A DNA stretch of 64,000 bases, from assembly GCA_035772405.1 (NCBI GenBank), contig JAYKKM010000048.1, forward strand, positions 661,501 through 725,500, written 5' to 3'. The notes under the pieces are model-generated. The model ran no database searches. It was not told where the DNA came from and saw only the letters and a list, made by a program, of their open reading frames with translations. Positions 41,001 through 51,800 of the stretch are shown one piece after another. The position numbers and the translations under genes were made by a program. This stretch comes from Chrysogorgia sp. JL179-B06 (lineage: Eukaryota > Cnidaria > Anthozoa > Scleralcyonacea > Chrysogorgiidae). Within the stretch, counting starts at the first letter, position 1. Each line of letters begins with the position of its first letter.

Positions 41001-44000
41001 ACCATTTTTAACTTGTCGAAATAAGCTTAAAATATGAAAATTGAGCCAAAATAATGCCTTAGGTATTAATCTGAGCCGAAACTAGCGTAAATTTAGTCCT
41101 TTTTTGACATCTAAAAATTTGGCAAAAATGGCCAAATTTGGCCAAAAAGTAAAGGGGTAACCTTAACTTTTTGACGATTTTCGACCATTTTTAACTTGTC
41201 GAAATAAGCTTAAAATATGAAAATTGAGCCAAAATAATGCCTTAGGTATTAATCTGAGCCGAAACTAGCGTAAAGTTAGTCCTTTTTTGACATCTAAAAA
41301 TTTGGCAAAAATGGCCAAATTTGGCCAAAAAGTAAAGGGGTTAACCTTAACTTTTTGACGATTTTCGACCATTTTTAACTTGTCGAAATAAGCTTAAAAT
41401 ATGAAAATTGAGCCAAAATAATGCCTTAGGTATTAATCTGAGCCGAAACTAGCGTAAATTTAGTCCTTTTTTGACATCTAAAAATTTGGCAAAAATGGCC
41501 AAATTTGGCCAAAAAGTAAAGGGGTTAACCTTAACTTTTTGACGATTTTCGACCATTTTTAACTTGTCGAAATAAGCTTAAAATATGAAAATTGAGCCAA
41601 AATAATGCCTTAGGTATTAATCTGAGCCGAAACTAGCGTAAAGTTAGTCCTTTTTTGACATCTAAAAATTTGGCAAAAATGGCCAAATTTGGCCAAAAAG
41701 TAAAGGGGTTAACCTTAACTTTTTGACGATTTTCGACCATTTTTAACTTGTCGAAATAAGCTTAAAATATGAAAATTGAGCCAAAATAATGCCTTAGGTA
41801 TTAATCTGAGCCGAAACTAGCGTAAATTTAGTCCTTTTTTGACATCTAAAAATTTGGCAAAAATGGCCAAATTTGGCCAAAAAGTAAAGGGGTTAACCTT
41901 AACTTTTTGACGATTTTCGACCATTTTTAACTTGTCGAAATAAGCTTAAAATATGAAAATTGAGCCAAAATAATGCCTTAGGTATTAATCTGAGCCGAAA
42001 CTAGCGTAAATTTAGTCCTTTTTTGACATCTAAAAATTTGGCAAAAATGGCCAAATTTGGCCAAAAAGTAAAGGGGTTAACCTTAACTTTTTGACGATTT
42101 TCGACCATTTTTAACTTGTCGAAATAAGCTTAAAATATGAAAATTGAGCCAAAATAATGCCTTAGGTATTAATCTGAGCCGAAACTAGCGTAAATTTAGT
42201 CCTTTTTTGACATCTGAAAATTTGGCAAAAATGGCCAAAAAGTAAAGGGGTTAACCTTAACTTTTTGACGATTTTCGACCATTTTTAACTTGTCGAAATA
42301 AGCTTAAAATATGAAAATTGAGCCAAAATAATGCCTTAGGTATTAATCTGAGCCGAAACTAGCGTAAATTTAGTCCTTTTTTGGACATCTAAAAATTTGG
42401 CAAAAATGGCCAAATTTGGCCAAAAAGTAAAGGGGTTAACCTTAACTTTTTGACGATTTTCGACCATTTTTAACTTGTCGAAATAAGCTTAAAATATGAA
42501 AATTGAGCCAAAATAATGCCTTAGGTATTAATCTGAGCCGAAACTAGCGTAAATTTAGTCCTTTTTTGACATCTAAAAATTTGGCAAAAATGGCCAAATT
42601 TGGCCAAAAAGTAAAGGGGTTAACCTTAACTTTTTGACGATTTTCGACCATTTTTAACTTGTCGAAATAAGCTTAAAATATGAAAATTGAGCCAAAATAA
42701 TGCCTTAGGTATTAATCTGAGCCGAAACTAGCGTAAATTTAGTCCTTTTTTGACATCTAAAAATTTGGCAAAAATGGCCAAATTTGGCCAAAAAGTAAAG
42801 GGGTTAACCTTAACTTTTTGACGATTTTCGACCATTTTTAACTTGTCGAAATAAGCTTAAAATATGAAAATTGAGCCAAAATAATGCCTTAGGTATTAAT
42901 CTGAGCCGAAACTAGCGTAAAGTTAGTCCTTTTTTGACATCTAAAAATTTGGCAAAAATGGCCAAATTTGGCCAAAAAGTAAAGGGGTTAACCTTAACTT
43001 TTTGACGATTTTCGACCATTTTTAACTTGTCGAAATAAGCTTAAAATATGAAAATTGAGCCAAAATAATGCCTTAGGTATTAATCTGAGCCGAAACTAGC
43101 GTAAATTTAGTCCTTTTTTGACATCTAAAAATTTGGCAAAAATGGCCAAAAAGTAAAGGGGTTAACCTTAACTTTTTGACGATTTTCGACCATTTTTAAC
43201 TTGTCGAAATAAGCTTAAAATATGAAAATTGAGCCAAAATAATGCCTTAGGTATTAATCTGAGCCGAAACTAGCGTAAATTTAGTCCTTTTTTGACATCT
43301 AAAAATTTGGCAAAAATGGCCAAATTTGGCCAAAAAGTAAAGGGGTTAACCTTAACTTTTTGACGATTTTCGACCATTTTTAACTTGTCGAAATAAGCTT
43401 AAAATATGAAAATTGAGCCAAAATAATGCCTTAGGTATTAATCTGAGCCGAAACTAGCGTAAATTTAGTCCTTTTTTGACATCTAAAAATTTGGCAAAAA
43501 TGGCCAAATTTGGCCAAAAAGTAAAGGGGTTAACCTTAACTTTTTGACGATTTTCGACCATTTTTAACTTGTCGAAATAAGCTTAAAATATGAAAATTGA
43601 GCCAAAATAATGCCTTAGGTATTAATCTGAGCCGAAACTAGCGTAAAGTTAGTCCTTTTTTGACATCTAAAAATTTGGCAAAAATGGCCAAATTTGGCCA
43701 AAAAGTAAAGGGGTTAACCTTAACTTTTTGACGATTTTCGACCATTTTTAACTTGTCGAAATAAGCTTAAAATATGAAAATTGAGCCAAAATAATGCCTT
43801 AGGTATTAATCTGAGCCGAAACTAGCGTAAATTTAGTCCTTTTTTGACATCTAAAAATTTGGCAAAAATGGCCAAATTTGGCCAAAAAGTAAAGGGGTTA
43901 ACCTTAACTTTTTGACGATTTTCGACCATTTTTAACTTGTCGAAATAAGCTTAAAATATGAAAATTGAGCCAAAATAATGCCTTAGGTATTAATCTGAGC

Positions 44001-44809
44001 CGAAACTAGCGTAAAGTTAGTCCTTTTTTGACATCTAAAAATTTGGCAAAAATGGCCAAATTTGGCCAAAAAGTAAAGGGGTTAACCTTAACTTTTTGAC
44101 GATTTTCGACCATTTTTAACTTGTCGAAATAAGCTTAAAATATGAAAATTGAGCCAAAATAATGCCTTAGGTATTAATCTGAGCCGAAACTAGCGTAAAT
44201 TTAGTCCTTTTTTGACATTTGAAAATTTGGCAAAAATGGCCAAATTTGGCCAAAAAGTAAAGGGGTTAACCTTAACTTTTTGACGATTTTCGACCATTTT
44301 TAACTTGTCGAAATAAGCTTAAAATATGAAAATTGAGCCAAAATAATGCCTTAGGTATTAATCTGAGCCGAAACTAGCGTAAAGTTAGTCCTTTTTTGAC
44401 ATCTAAAAATTTGGCAAAAATGGTCAAATTTGGCCAAAAAGTAAAGGGGTTAACCTTAACTTTTTGACGATTTTCGACCATTTTTAACTTGTCGAAATAA
44501 GCTTAAAATATGAAAATTGAGCCAAAATAATGCCTTAGGTATTAATCTGAGCCGAAACTAGCGTAAATTTAGTCCTTTTTTGACATCTAAAAATTTGGCA
44601 AAAATGGCCAAATTTGGCCAAAAAGTAAAGGGGTTAACCTTAACTTTTTGACGATTTTCGACCATTTTTAACTTGTCGAAATAAGCTTAAAATATGAAAA
44701 TTGAGCCAAAATAATGCCTTAGGTATTAATCTGAGCCGAAACTAGCGTAAATTTAGTCCTTTTTTGACATCTAAAAATTTGGCAAAAATGGCCAAAATGT
44801 AAAGGGGTT
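14061..44809 (+). repeat. 184-bp satellite array, about 167 head-to-tail monomers
   Basis: The period is exactly 184 bp over most of its length. The consensus monomer is 31.5% GC with five CpG, and contains HpaI-type GGTTAACC, a HindIII site (TAAGCTTA) and the 16-bp perfect palindrome TGGCCAAATTTGGCCA. Shorter 174-bp monomers lack ten bases that remove one palindrome arm; most lie in the first 2.5 kb, with others near 19.1, 20.2, 42.2 and 43.1 kb. A 164-bp type occurs near 34.9 kb. An AAAGTTAG for AAATTTAG variant is absent before about 21.0 kb and interspersed afterwards, often two or six monomers apart. Minus-strand 69-codon frames at 17.3-18.0 kb are open only because those monomers have CCAGCG in place of CTAGCG; they are not genes. 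Monomer length near nucleosome size is compatible with centromeric or heterochromatic satellite, which is inference. Confidence 0.98.
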
Positions 44810-44975
44810 GTTAACCTTATTAAAGACGTTTGGTCCGTCTTTACGGCAATATTATCGTTCCCTTGGTCTCTTCGCACAGACTTAAAGACCACGAGCAGGA
44901 TAATGTCGCCGTTAAGACCTCGCGCTCGGTCACTAAATGTTTAATAATCTTTGTTCTTTCTTGTATATTTTCCAG

Positions 44976-45092
44976 AGAGATCATAGATCATTCATTTCAG
45001 CAACTACTGGCACAAAACAATATGAAGATCTGATGGCTGCACAAGCACAACCAAAACTTGGTTGGGAAGCCATGGAAGAAACAGGGGAATAG
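44976..45092 (+). other. Possible terminal exon (38 codons) in unit A'
   Basis: It is preceded by TTCTTTCTTGTATATTTTCCAG, a good polypyrimidine tract and acceptor. The open segment begins RDHRSFISATTGTKQYEDLM, continues with AAQAQPKLGWEAMEE and ends at TAG. The composition looks protein-like, but no family is recognised and no upstream exon is visible in A'. It could be a captured last exon, part of a mobile element's gene, or chance. The A copy is frameshifted. Confidence 0.3.
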
Positions 45093-45689
45093 AAACAAAA
45101 AAGAGAAAATCAGACGCAACATCAAAGAGACTACCACAAATACGTGTACACTATAGTATATAGCTGTACATATTAATATATACATTATTGGCATTCTTTT
45201 ACTGTCCGAGTTGGTGATAATGTTTTGAATCTTACTAAATAAGAAGTGTAAAAAGGTGAAATTTTTATGTATTAAAGTGTTTTGTATTTATTTATCCGAA
45301 TTTTATTATTTTTATTTTTATGCTAATTAAATTGGGTTAAATAGGAGTTTCGATTTGTAGATTTCAGGCGAAGTTCGGATGGCCAGTGTATACCAAGCTC
45401 GTCGGTGAGGGTTCAAATTCAGCCAAGGAAGGACTTCCTAAAATTATTAAAATTGGTATAAGAATTAATGAATAATGGATGAGATAATTGGGGGTTAATA
45501 CCCAAGAAGAAAAAGGGGAGACTAAGTAAGAAAAAACAGAGGGGTAAGACTAAGTAGGAATGAAAAGGAGGGGGTCTTCGCACAGCATCGGGTGAAACGG
45601 TTGTCTTTTTTAGACAAGCTTACTTAATAGACAAGCTTTCTTGTTTAATAAACAAGCTATGCTTATTCTTTATACAGACATTAAGTAGT

Positions 45690-46040
45690 ATTTAAAACAC
45701 GAGAAGGAGCGTTTTATCATATTTAAAATGCGAGCGCGCAGCGCGAGTATTTTAGCAGAAAATAAAAACCAGTACACTCCCTAGTGATTACAATCAATTG
45801 TTTTTGAAGCTATTTAAAACACTCGAACTCGCGTTTTATCATATCTTAGAGGTAAATTGGGTTGATGTATGAAATGCAAATTAGCAGGAATTTTATATAA
45901 AGTTCGTAGAGACTTTATATAATTTTCATGCTGATTAGTATTCATGACTTTTATCATGTATAAAAGCCTTGCGCGTGACTAAATACGGAAATGTGATTGG
46001 ACAATTTGGTTAATGAATATTAATGAGTTTTTGATTAACA
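45690..46040. mobile_element. Foldback-type insertion in A'
   Basis: The repeated inverted-type blocks TATTTAAAACACGAG and TATTTAAAACACTCGAACTC each precede a CGTTTTATCATAT segment. Between them is a GCGAGCGCGCAGCGCGAG palindrome of the kind also seen at 50,150-50,172. The right part ends with TTAATGAATATTAATGAGTT. It is absent from A. Confidence 0.55.
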
Positions 46041-46084
46041 TACAGACACATACAGACTAAGGGTGCGTCAAGCACATACAAGAC

Positions 46085-46300
46085 TAACTTGTCGAAATAA
46101 GCTTAAAATATGAACATTTAGCCTAAATAATGCCTTAGATATTAATATGAGCAGAAACTTGCGTAAATTTAGTCATTTTTGGACATCTAAAAATATGGCA
46201 AAAATGGCCAAATTTAGCCAAAAGGTAAAGGGGTTAAGCTTAACTTTTTGACGATTTTCGACCATTTTTAACTTGTCGAAATAAGCTTAAAATATGAAAA
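46085..46300 (+). repeat. Outlying diverged satellite monomers (right edge)
   Basis: About 1.2 monomers, starting AACTTGTCGAAATAAGCTTA and ending abruptly at AATATGAAAA. They carry GAGCAGAAACT and TCATTTTTGGACAT, the variants of the left outlier at 12,245-12,394. The 46,300-46,900 stretch beyond contains no recognised gene; it has a (TA)n run near 46,690. Confidence 0.85.
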
Positions 46301-46934
46301 AAGCCTGCGTGTGGAAACTCTCTTCGCCACTTTAAGATGATGGTGTACCGCTGTAATGGCGAACGCGGGTTCGTGTTCATTGCAACGTGGCGAGATGGCG
46401 TTTGATGACAACTAAAGCAACGGAATACTATTTGCAAATGTGAGGTTTATCTTGGCTATACAAGGAGATAATTACAGAAAAAAGGGCAACAAAAGTAAGA
46501 CGAGTCCTTTGTAATGTACTTACACTGATGTATTGAGGTTATACTTCATGAAATACATTAAAAAATGTCGTACATGTATGTTAATATGGCTGATAAATTA
46601 TGTTGTACAGACAAATTAGACAACAAACATTAGATCAAGGAATTTGATTAGATTTTATAACAGTTTGAACATGCTGTGTAAAATTATATATATATATATA
46701 TATAATTGTAAACCGCGATATTTATTAAATATTGCATTGTATTAGTAGGGATTTATAATGTCATATTATTCTACTTTGATATTGACTTTTGAGCTATATT
46801 TACTTCCTGTTTAGATATAATCAGCTATAAGTAGAATATGTGACAATATTATACCTCAAATATAAATTATCCAATCAAAGAGCTAGATTTGTACCACGTG
46901 ACCAATCAATTTAAACTCGAATTCCACGCTATGG

Positions 46935-47265
46935 CGGGATATAATAGTGAATACCCCTCCGTGGAGGGGTATAATAGTGAATGTGGAGGGGTATTCATCT
47001 CGAGTATCATGCGCGAAACCAAATACCACGTGCGAAAACCAAATAACACTCGGTTTTCACACCAAATAACACAATGGAGGAACAACAAGACGTTTGAAGA
47101 CGTTTCTAGATGTTTCAAAACAGCATTCAAGATAGTTTCGGTATAATATATCATTTATAGACCCTCCGCTCGGGAATTTGTCGAAATATTACCCCTCGGG
47201 ATATATCATCCCTCGGGGTAATATTTTTCGTCGAATTCCCCTTGCTCTGGGTCTATAAATGATAA
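46935..47265. mobile_element. Hairpin element, right of the satellite block
   Basis: A direct repeat GGGATATAATAGTGAATACC / GGGGTATAATAGTGAATG occurs at 46,935-47,000. A near-perfect hairpin is formed by 47,151-47,202 (TCATTTATAGACCCTCCGCT, AAATATTACCCCTCGGGA) and 47,209-47,263 (TCCCTCGGGGTAATATTT, GGGTCTATAAATGA). Confidence 0.7.
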
Positions 47266-47443
47266 TAATACATATGTATATACCATAATATAGTGAAAGG
47301 CTATGACACACTTGCAAGCAGTATATTGATAAGTCACATCACTTTTCAGCCTTTTATTGGTTTTGAGTAAAAGCAAACAACTTTGTTTCTTAATTCCTTG
47401 AATGTTTGTATGGTGATAATAGTTACAATATAAAGTAAATGGT

Positions 47444-47560
47444 TTGAACCTAGGCGTATCATTAGTTCTGTGAAGTTGATTGTCCAGGTTGTTGTAGTCA
47501 CCAACAATAGTTTTTCTCAAGACTACAACGAACCTTGACAATCAACTTCACACATCTAGT
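47444..47560. mobile_element. Small hairpin element; truncated second copy at the window's right end
   Basis: The arms TGTGAAGTTGATTGTCCAGG and CTTGACAATCAACTTCACA pair, with loop-side arms GTTGTTGTAGTC/GACTACAACG. The left flank GGTTTGAACCTAGG plus GTATCATTAG recurs at 63,958 to the end of the window, followed again by TGTGAAGTTGATCA. A direct repeat GAGTGTATGCCGATATATAA follows at 47,575-47,625. Confidence 0.7.
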
Positions 47561-47877
47561 TATCAGTGCGTGGCATGAAATTGAGTGTATGCCGATATAT
47601 AAGACTCGAGTGTATGCCGATATATAAAATATGCCAATACCGGGCGATGACAGTAAATATGTAATGATGACAGTTTTTCTAAAGCTAAACCGAAAAAACC
47701 AGTTTAATAATAAAACCGAAAAAAAACGGTAAACCGCCCAAGCCTACTCATGTCATATAAACAACATAGTTGATCAACTAAAATCACGTAAGATTACAAT
47801 GGTGTAGTAATGTTTATTTATAAGTACATATATAATACCAGAGCAATTATAGAATACTGGTATCAATGAAGGCTCTG

Positions 47878-48020
47878 AATATTTAAATACCACGACATGT
47901 TGGGAAATTAGTGATTACATGTCCCCGAAAGCCAAGGGCGGATTTGTGGACTTTCACAAACCAAGGTTCGAGGGACATGTAATCCCTAATTTCCAGACAT
48001 GTCATGGTATTAATTTGTAA
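47878..48020. repeat. Hairpin repeat
   Basis: The left arm TACCACGACATGTTGGGAAA, with TTAGTGATTACATGTCCC, pairs with GGGACATGTAATCCCTAATT and CCAGACATGTCATGGTA. The loop is about 40 bases. No coding content is recognised. Confidence 0.7.
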
Positions 48021-48129
48021 TACCATATTTACAGACAAAATTGTTGGGGGCACAAGTTGCCTGTGCAACTTGCAAACTAATTTCTTGTCTATACATAATA
48101 TTTTCTTCAAAAAGAAATATTGCTAAATT

Positions 48130-48778
48130 CGGTGTTCAGCAAAGTACTGATATTTTGTACTTAAGTAAAAGTAAAAAGTAACTCCTCATTTTATACTTAA
48201 GTAAAAGTAAAAGTATGGCCTGAAAATCTTACTTAAGTAAAAGTAAAAGTATGGCCTGAAAATCTTACTTAAGTAAAAGTAAAAGTATGGCCAGAAAATC
48301 TTACTTAAGTAAAAGTAAAAGTATGGCTGGAAAATCTTACTTAAGTAAAAGTATGGCAAAAAATATTCCAGAAAAGTACTTCTGAAACAAACTATATATT
48401 CGCGAACCACTAACCAACATGACAATTGATAATCTGGTACTGTACTTTAATCTGGGCGCTGTTTGGCGGCGCCAACTCAACAGTTGCCAACTCGCGTGCA
48501 CATGCAAAACCAACTTCACACGATTTCTCCACTTCTAGATCTCCAGCGGATGGATGTAGTGAACCGAGTATTTCGCAACTCCGCGTTCCGAATTTCTTTT
48601 TTTACTTTGCCGATAAACAAAAAGTAACGAAGTAAAAAAGTAATTATTTAACAAAAATTTTACTTCGTTACAAGTAAAAAGTATTTGTTGAAAAATATAC
48701 TTCGTTACAAGTAAATAATGATTTTTTTTACTTAAGTAAAGTAACGAAGTAAATTTACTTCGTTACTGGCGAACACTG
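48130..48778. mobile_element. Non-autonomous hAT element immediately upstream of the RER1 start
   Basis: The ends CGGTGTTCAGC... and ...TTACTGGCGAACACTG are imperfect inverted repeats of the CAGTGTT(C/G)G type typical of hAT elements with subterminal AAGTAACGAAGTA motifs. The 8-bp flanks GCTAAATT (48,122-48,129) and ACTAAATT (48,779-48,786) differ at one base and look like a hAT 8-bp target duplication. The left interior holds about five copies of a roughly 37-bp repeat (ACTTAAGTAAAAGTAAAAGT plus ATGGCCTGAAAATC). The middle 48,370-48,600 is unique with no recognised gene. Confidence 0.75.
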
Positions 48779-48805
48779 ACTAAATTATTATTTTCTTCTT
48801 GTAGA

Positions 48806-51800
48806 ATGGCAGATTTTAGTAAAGCTGATGCACCAGCCAAATCTTTTCTTATTGTTAGATTTGTTAACTACATTAAACAGGTAAAAACTGAAGTCTCACA
48901 AAATAGTTTCAGATGTAGATTATTGATATTTCACAGCTCAGTGAAATAACCCACAGTATTAAAGTGCCCATGACCCCAAATACGATATTACTTATATAGA
49001 TGCTACATGAAGTGAAAAGTTGAATGCCAAAATATTTTATGATTTGAGCTTTGCGTTGATGTGCTATAAAGATTTGTTTGTCAGAAATGGTAATGAGTTT
49101 GACGTCATTTACGGCATTTGGCTTTCTTTTCTGCTTTCCGTGTGATAGACTGGTTGACGATTTGAGTGAAAAAGTTGATAAAATCTTTACTATATAGTGG
49201 TCAAGTACATCATCAACGTTTGAGTTAGATTAATTTGCTGTAACAGTAGAATATTGTATCCGAAATGATGCCGTAAATGACGTCACACTCATTACCATTT
49301 CTGACAAACAAATCTTTATAAAACATCAACGCAAAGCTCAAATCATAAAATATTTTGGTATTCAACTATTTACTTCATGTAGAATATATATCAGTATTAT
49401 CGTATTTGGGGTCATGGACACTTTAACATACAAATTCTCCTTATTGGTCTCCAAACATTTCTTATAGTACTAGTTGAGAGAAGTTGTTTTAAAAACATGT
49501 CAGTTTATCTTTGCTGATCATTTTCTTTATTCTCATTACCTCTATGCTTGGTTAACCATTGATATTATTAAGAGAAGGTAGATGTTGATCATTATAATTG
49601 TCATTTAAGTTATATAAAGTCAGTTTTCCCTACTTAGGTGTGGTTCTCAGGGTTTCCAAAATATAATTTCCATCAGAATTACAGGCGGCATAATGCAGTC
49701 ATAACAATATATAAAACTGGTATTCTTTGAAAAATTCCTCAAAGTAGATGTTGGTGAATTGGCGTACAGCCGGCGGTTTTCCGCTGGCTGCGTGTGTTCT
49801 GGTTCCTCACCGACTCTATTTTTTCCACCTGACCCTAAATTTTTTTGACCCTGAGACACACATTCCACTGTTCAAGAAATCATAAAGTATTAATCTTCAT
49901 TATTTATGTAAATTGCTTTGTAGAGACATCAAAAATTTCTAGACGATGTTACTCCTTATATGCCACTACGATGGATTGCCAGCTTAATTTTATTTCTTGT
50001 TTATTCCGTGAGATTTTTGTATTTACAGGTTGGTGAGAGTTACACATTATTATATAAAATAAGTTGTTTCTTGTGCAAGCTTTGATGTAATATATGAACA
50101 ACGAGTTTGAGTGTTTCATCAGGGGATCCAAACACGAGAAAACATGATGAAAACACGAGCGCGAAGCGCGAGTGTTTTTATTATTTTCAAGTGTTTGGAT
50201 CCCCTGATGAAACACGATAAACGAGTTGTTTATATGGCTTCTCAATCAAACACGGATTTAATTGGATGTTTACTTAAAACGCATTTGAGAACAAACCCTC
50301 ATGGGACTGAACTGATGCGGGTGTGTAAAATTTATTCAGAAAATTAACAGACTCTGTTCAGTTGAGGATGAGCGAAGACGGAGGCAGGTCGTTTCGTTCT
50401 CCAAAAAATTAATTATTAATTAAGATTATCAGCAATTACGTGTTTTACTCAAGTATCCAGCCTCAGTCATGTGATAAAATAAAGTGATTTCATTAGCTAA
50501 TTGGCTCATGAATTATTAATGAGTTTGAGAATTGTTTGTACCTCTTGTTTCATTATTTCCATTTTTACATGTTATACAGTAATTATTACACCTATAATTA
50601 TTTCTTCTTTTAGGGTTGGTATATAATCACATATGCGTTGGGAATATATTTACTGAATTTATTCATAGCATTTCTATCACCACGGATAGATCCAGCTATG
50701 GATGATAGTTTAGGTAGGTAGTTAAAGCCTTCACTCCATACATTATGTCAGCTTATGCCTCCTCTTTACTATTTTAACAGTCAATGCAACAACCTTTTAG
50801 TGTTTTCTGTTTTAAGAGAATGGAAGTTGAAATGAATGCTTGGTGTATTACTGTATTGCAGATATATGATATAATTGAATTTATTTATAACTTGTGGTGT
50901 ATTATTTTGCTTTCATTAGATGACGAGGATGGTCCTACTTTGCCTACAAGAGTAGACGAAGAATTTAAGCCATTTATTAGAAGACTACCAGAATTTAAAT
51001 TTTGGTAAGCCAGATGATTGAAACTTGGATTAAGTGTCAGACATTCTGTGAGATTCCGGATTTCTCTGAGATATAATATATATATATATAGATATAGATA
51101 CATGGCTGCAAATATATATATATTTTGCCAGGACAGATGTCTCACCAATTCCCTATTTGGTCGAACATACTGTACCTAACTTAATTTCATTAGACATAAA
51201 ACTATTACAATATCACGTACAGTATCAAGTAATATTACCTAAAACTATTTTGCTGGGGGGGGGGGTTTCTTTTAAATATTGACGTCGAGTGCAAGGAACA
51301 AAAGACAAGCACTCAATGATGTCACAATTGAAGAGCAAACCACCGCTGTACATCAAGCCATCGAACAAACTCAAAGCATCCAAAAGCATAAAATACGAGA
51401 ATGAAAATGTTATTTCTCAAGTACAAGAGGAGATATCGTGAAACTATTAACATTTCTAAACATTATACTTAAAGGCCTTTCATTTCAAACTAATATATTT
51501 TTGGGTACAGTTCCTCTTTAAATAAAATTGCTTTTGCTCTCCTGAATGTTTTTTTGCTGTTTTTGGCAGGTATGGTTGTACAAGAGCTGTGCTCATTGCT
51601 CTCTTCTGTACATTCTTTGATGCTTTTAATATACCTGTTTTCTGGCCAATTTTGGTTATGTATTTCATAATCCTTTTCTTCTTGACAATGAAAAGACAAA
51701 TCAAGGTAATTGAACCATGGGTAACAATTTTTACTGCAATGTTTTCTGCAATTTGAAATCTTAAACATGTAAACTACCACTTGAGAATTTATGGTGATTT

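Larger units (their letters stand above)
44810..46084. repeat. Composite unit A' (right copy)
   Basis: It has the same order of blocks as A and the same junctions with satellite on both sides: TTAACCTTATTAAAGACG at the left and AGCACATACAAGACTAACTT at the right. It lacks the foldback insertion of A but has its own insertion at about 45,690-46,040. A 9-bp insertion (TTGGTCTCT) and single substitutions separate the shared left part from A. Confidence 0.8.

Noticed and set aside
14061..44809. CRISPR array
   Set aside because: The units are contiguous 184-bp monomers without unique spacers, in an intron-bearing animal genome.
14061..44809. CENP-B box in the satellite
   Set aside because: TTCG occurs but is not followed at the right spacing by the A and CGGG of the box.
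47206..47541. 111-codon minus-strand frame
   Set aside because: It spans two unrelated hairpin elements and has no protein-family signature.
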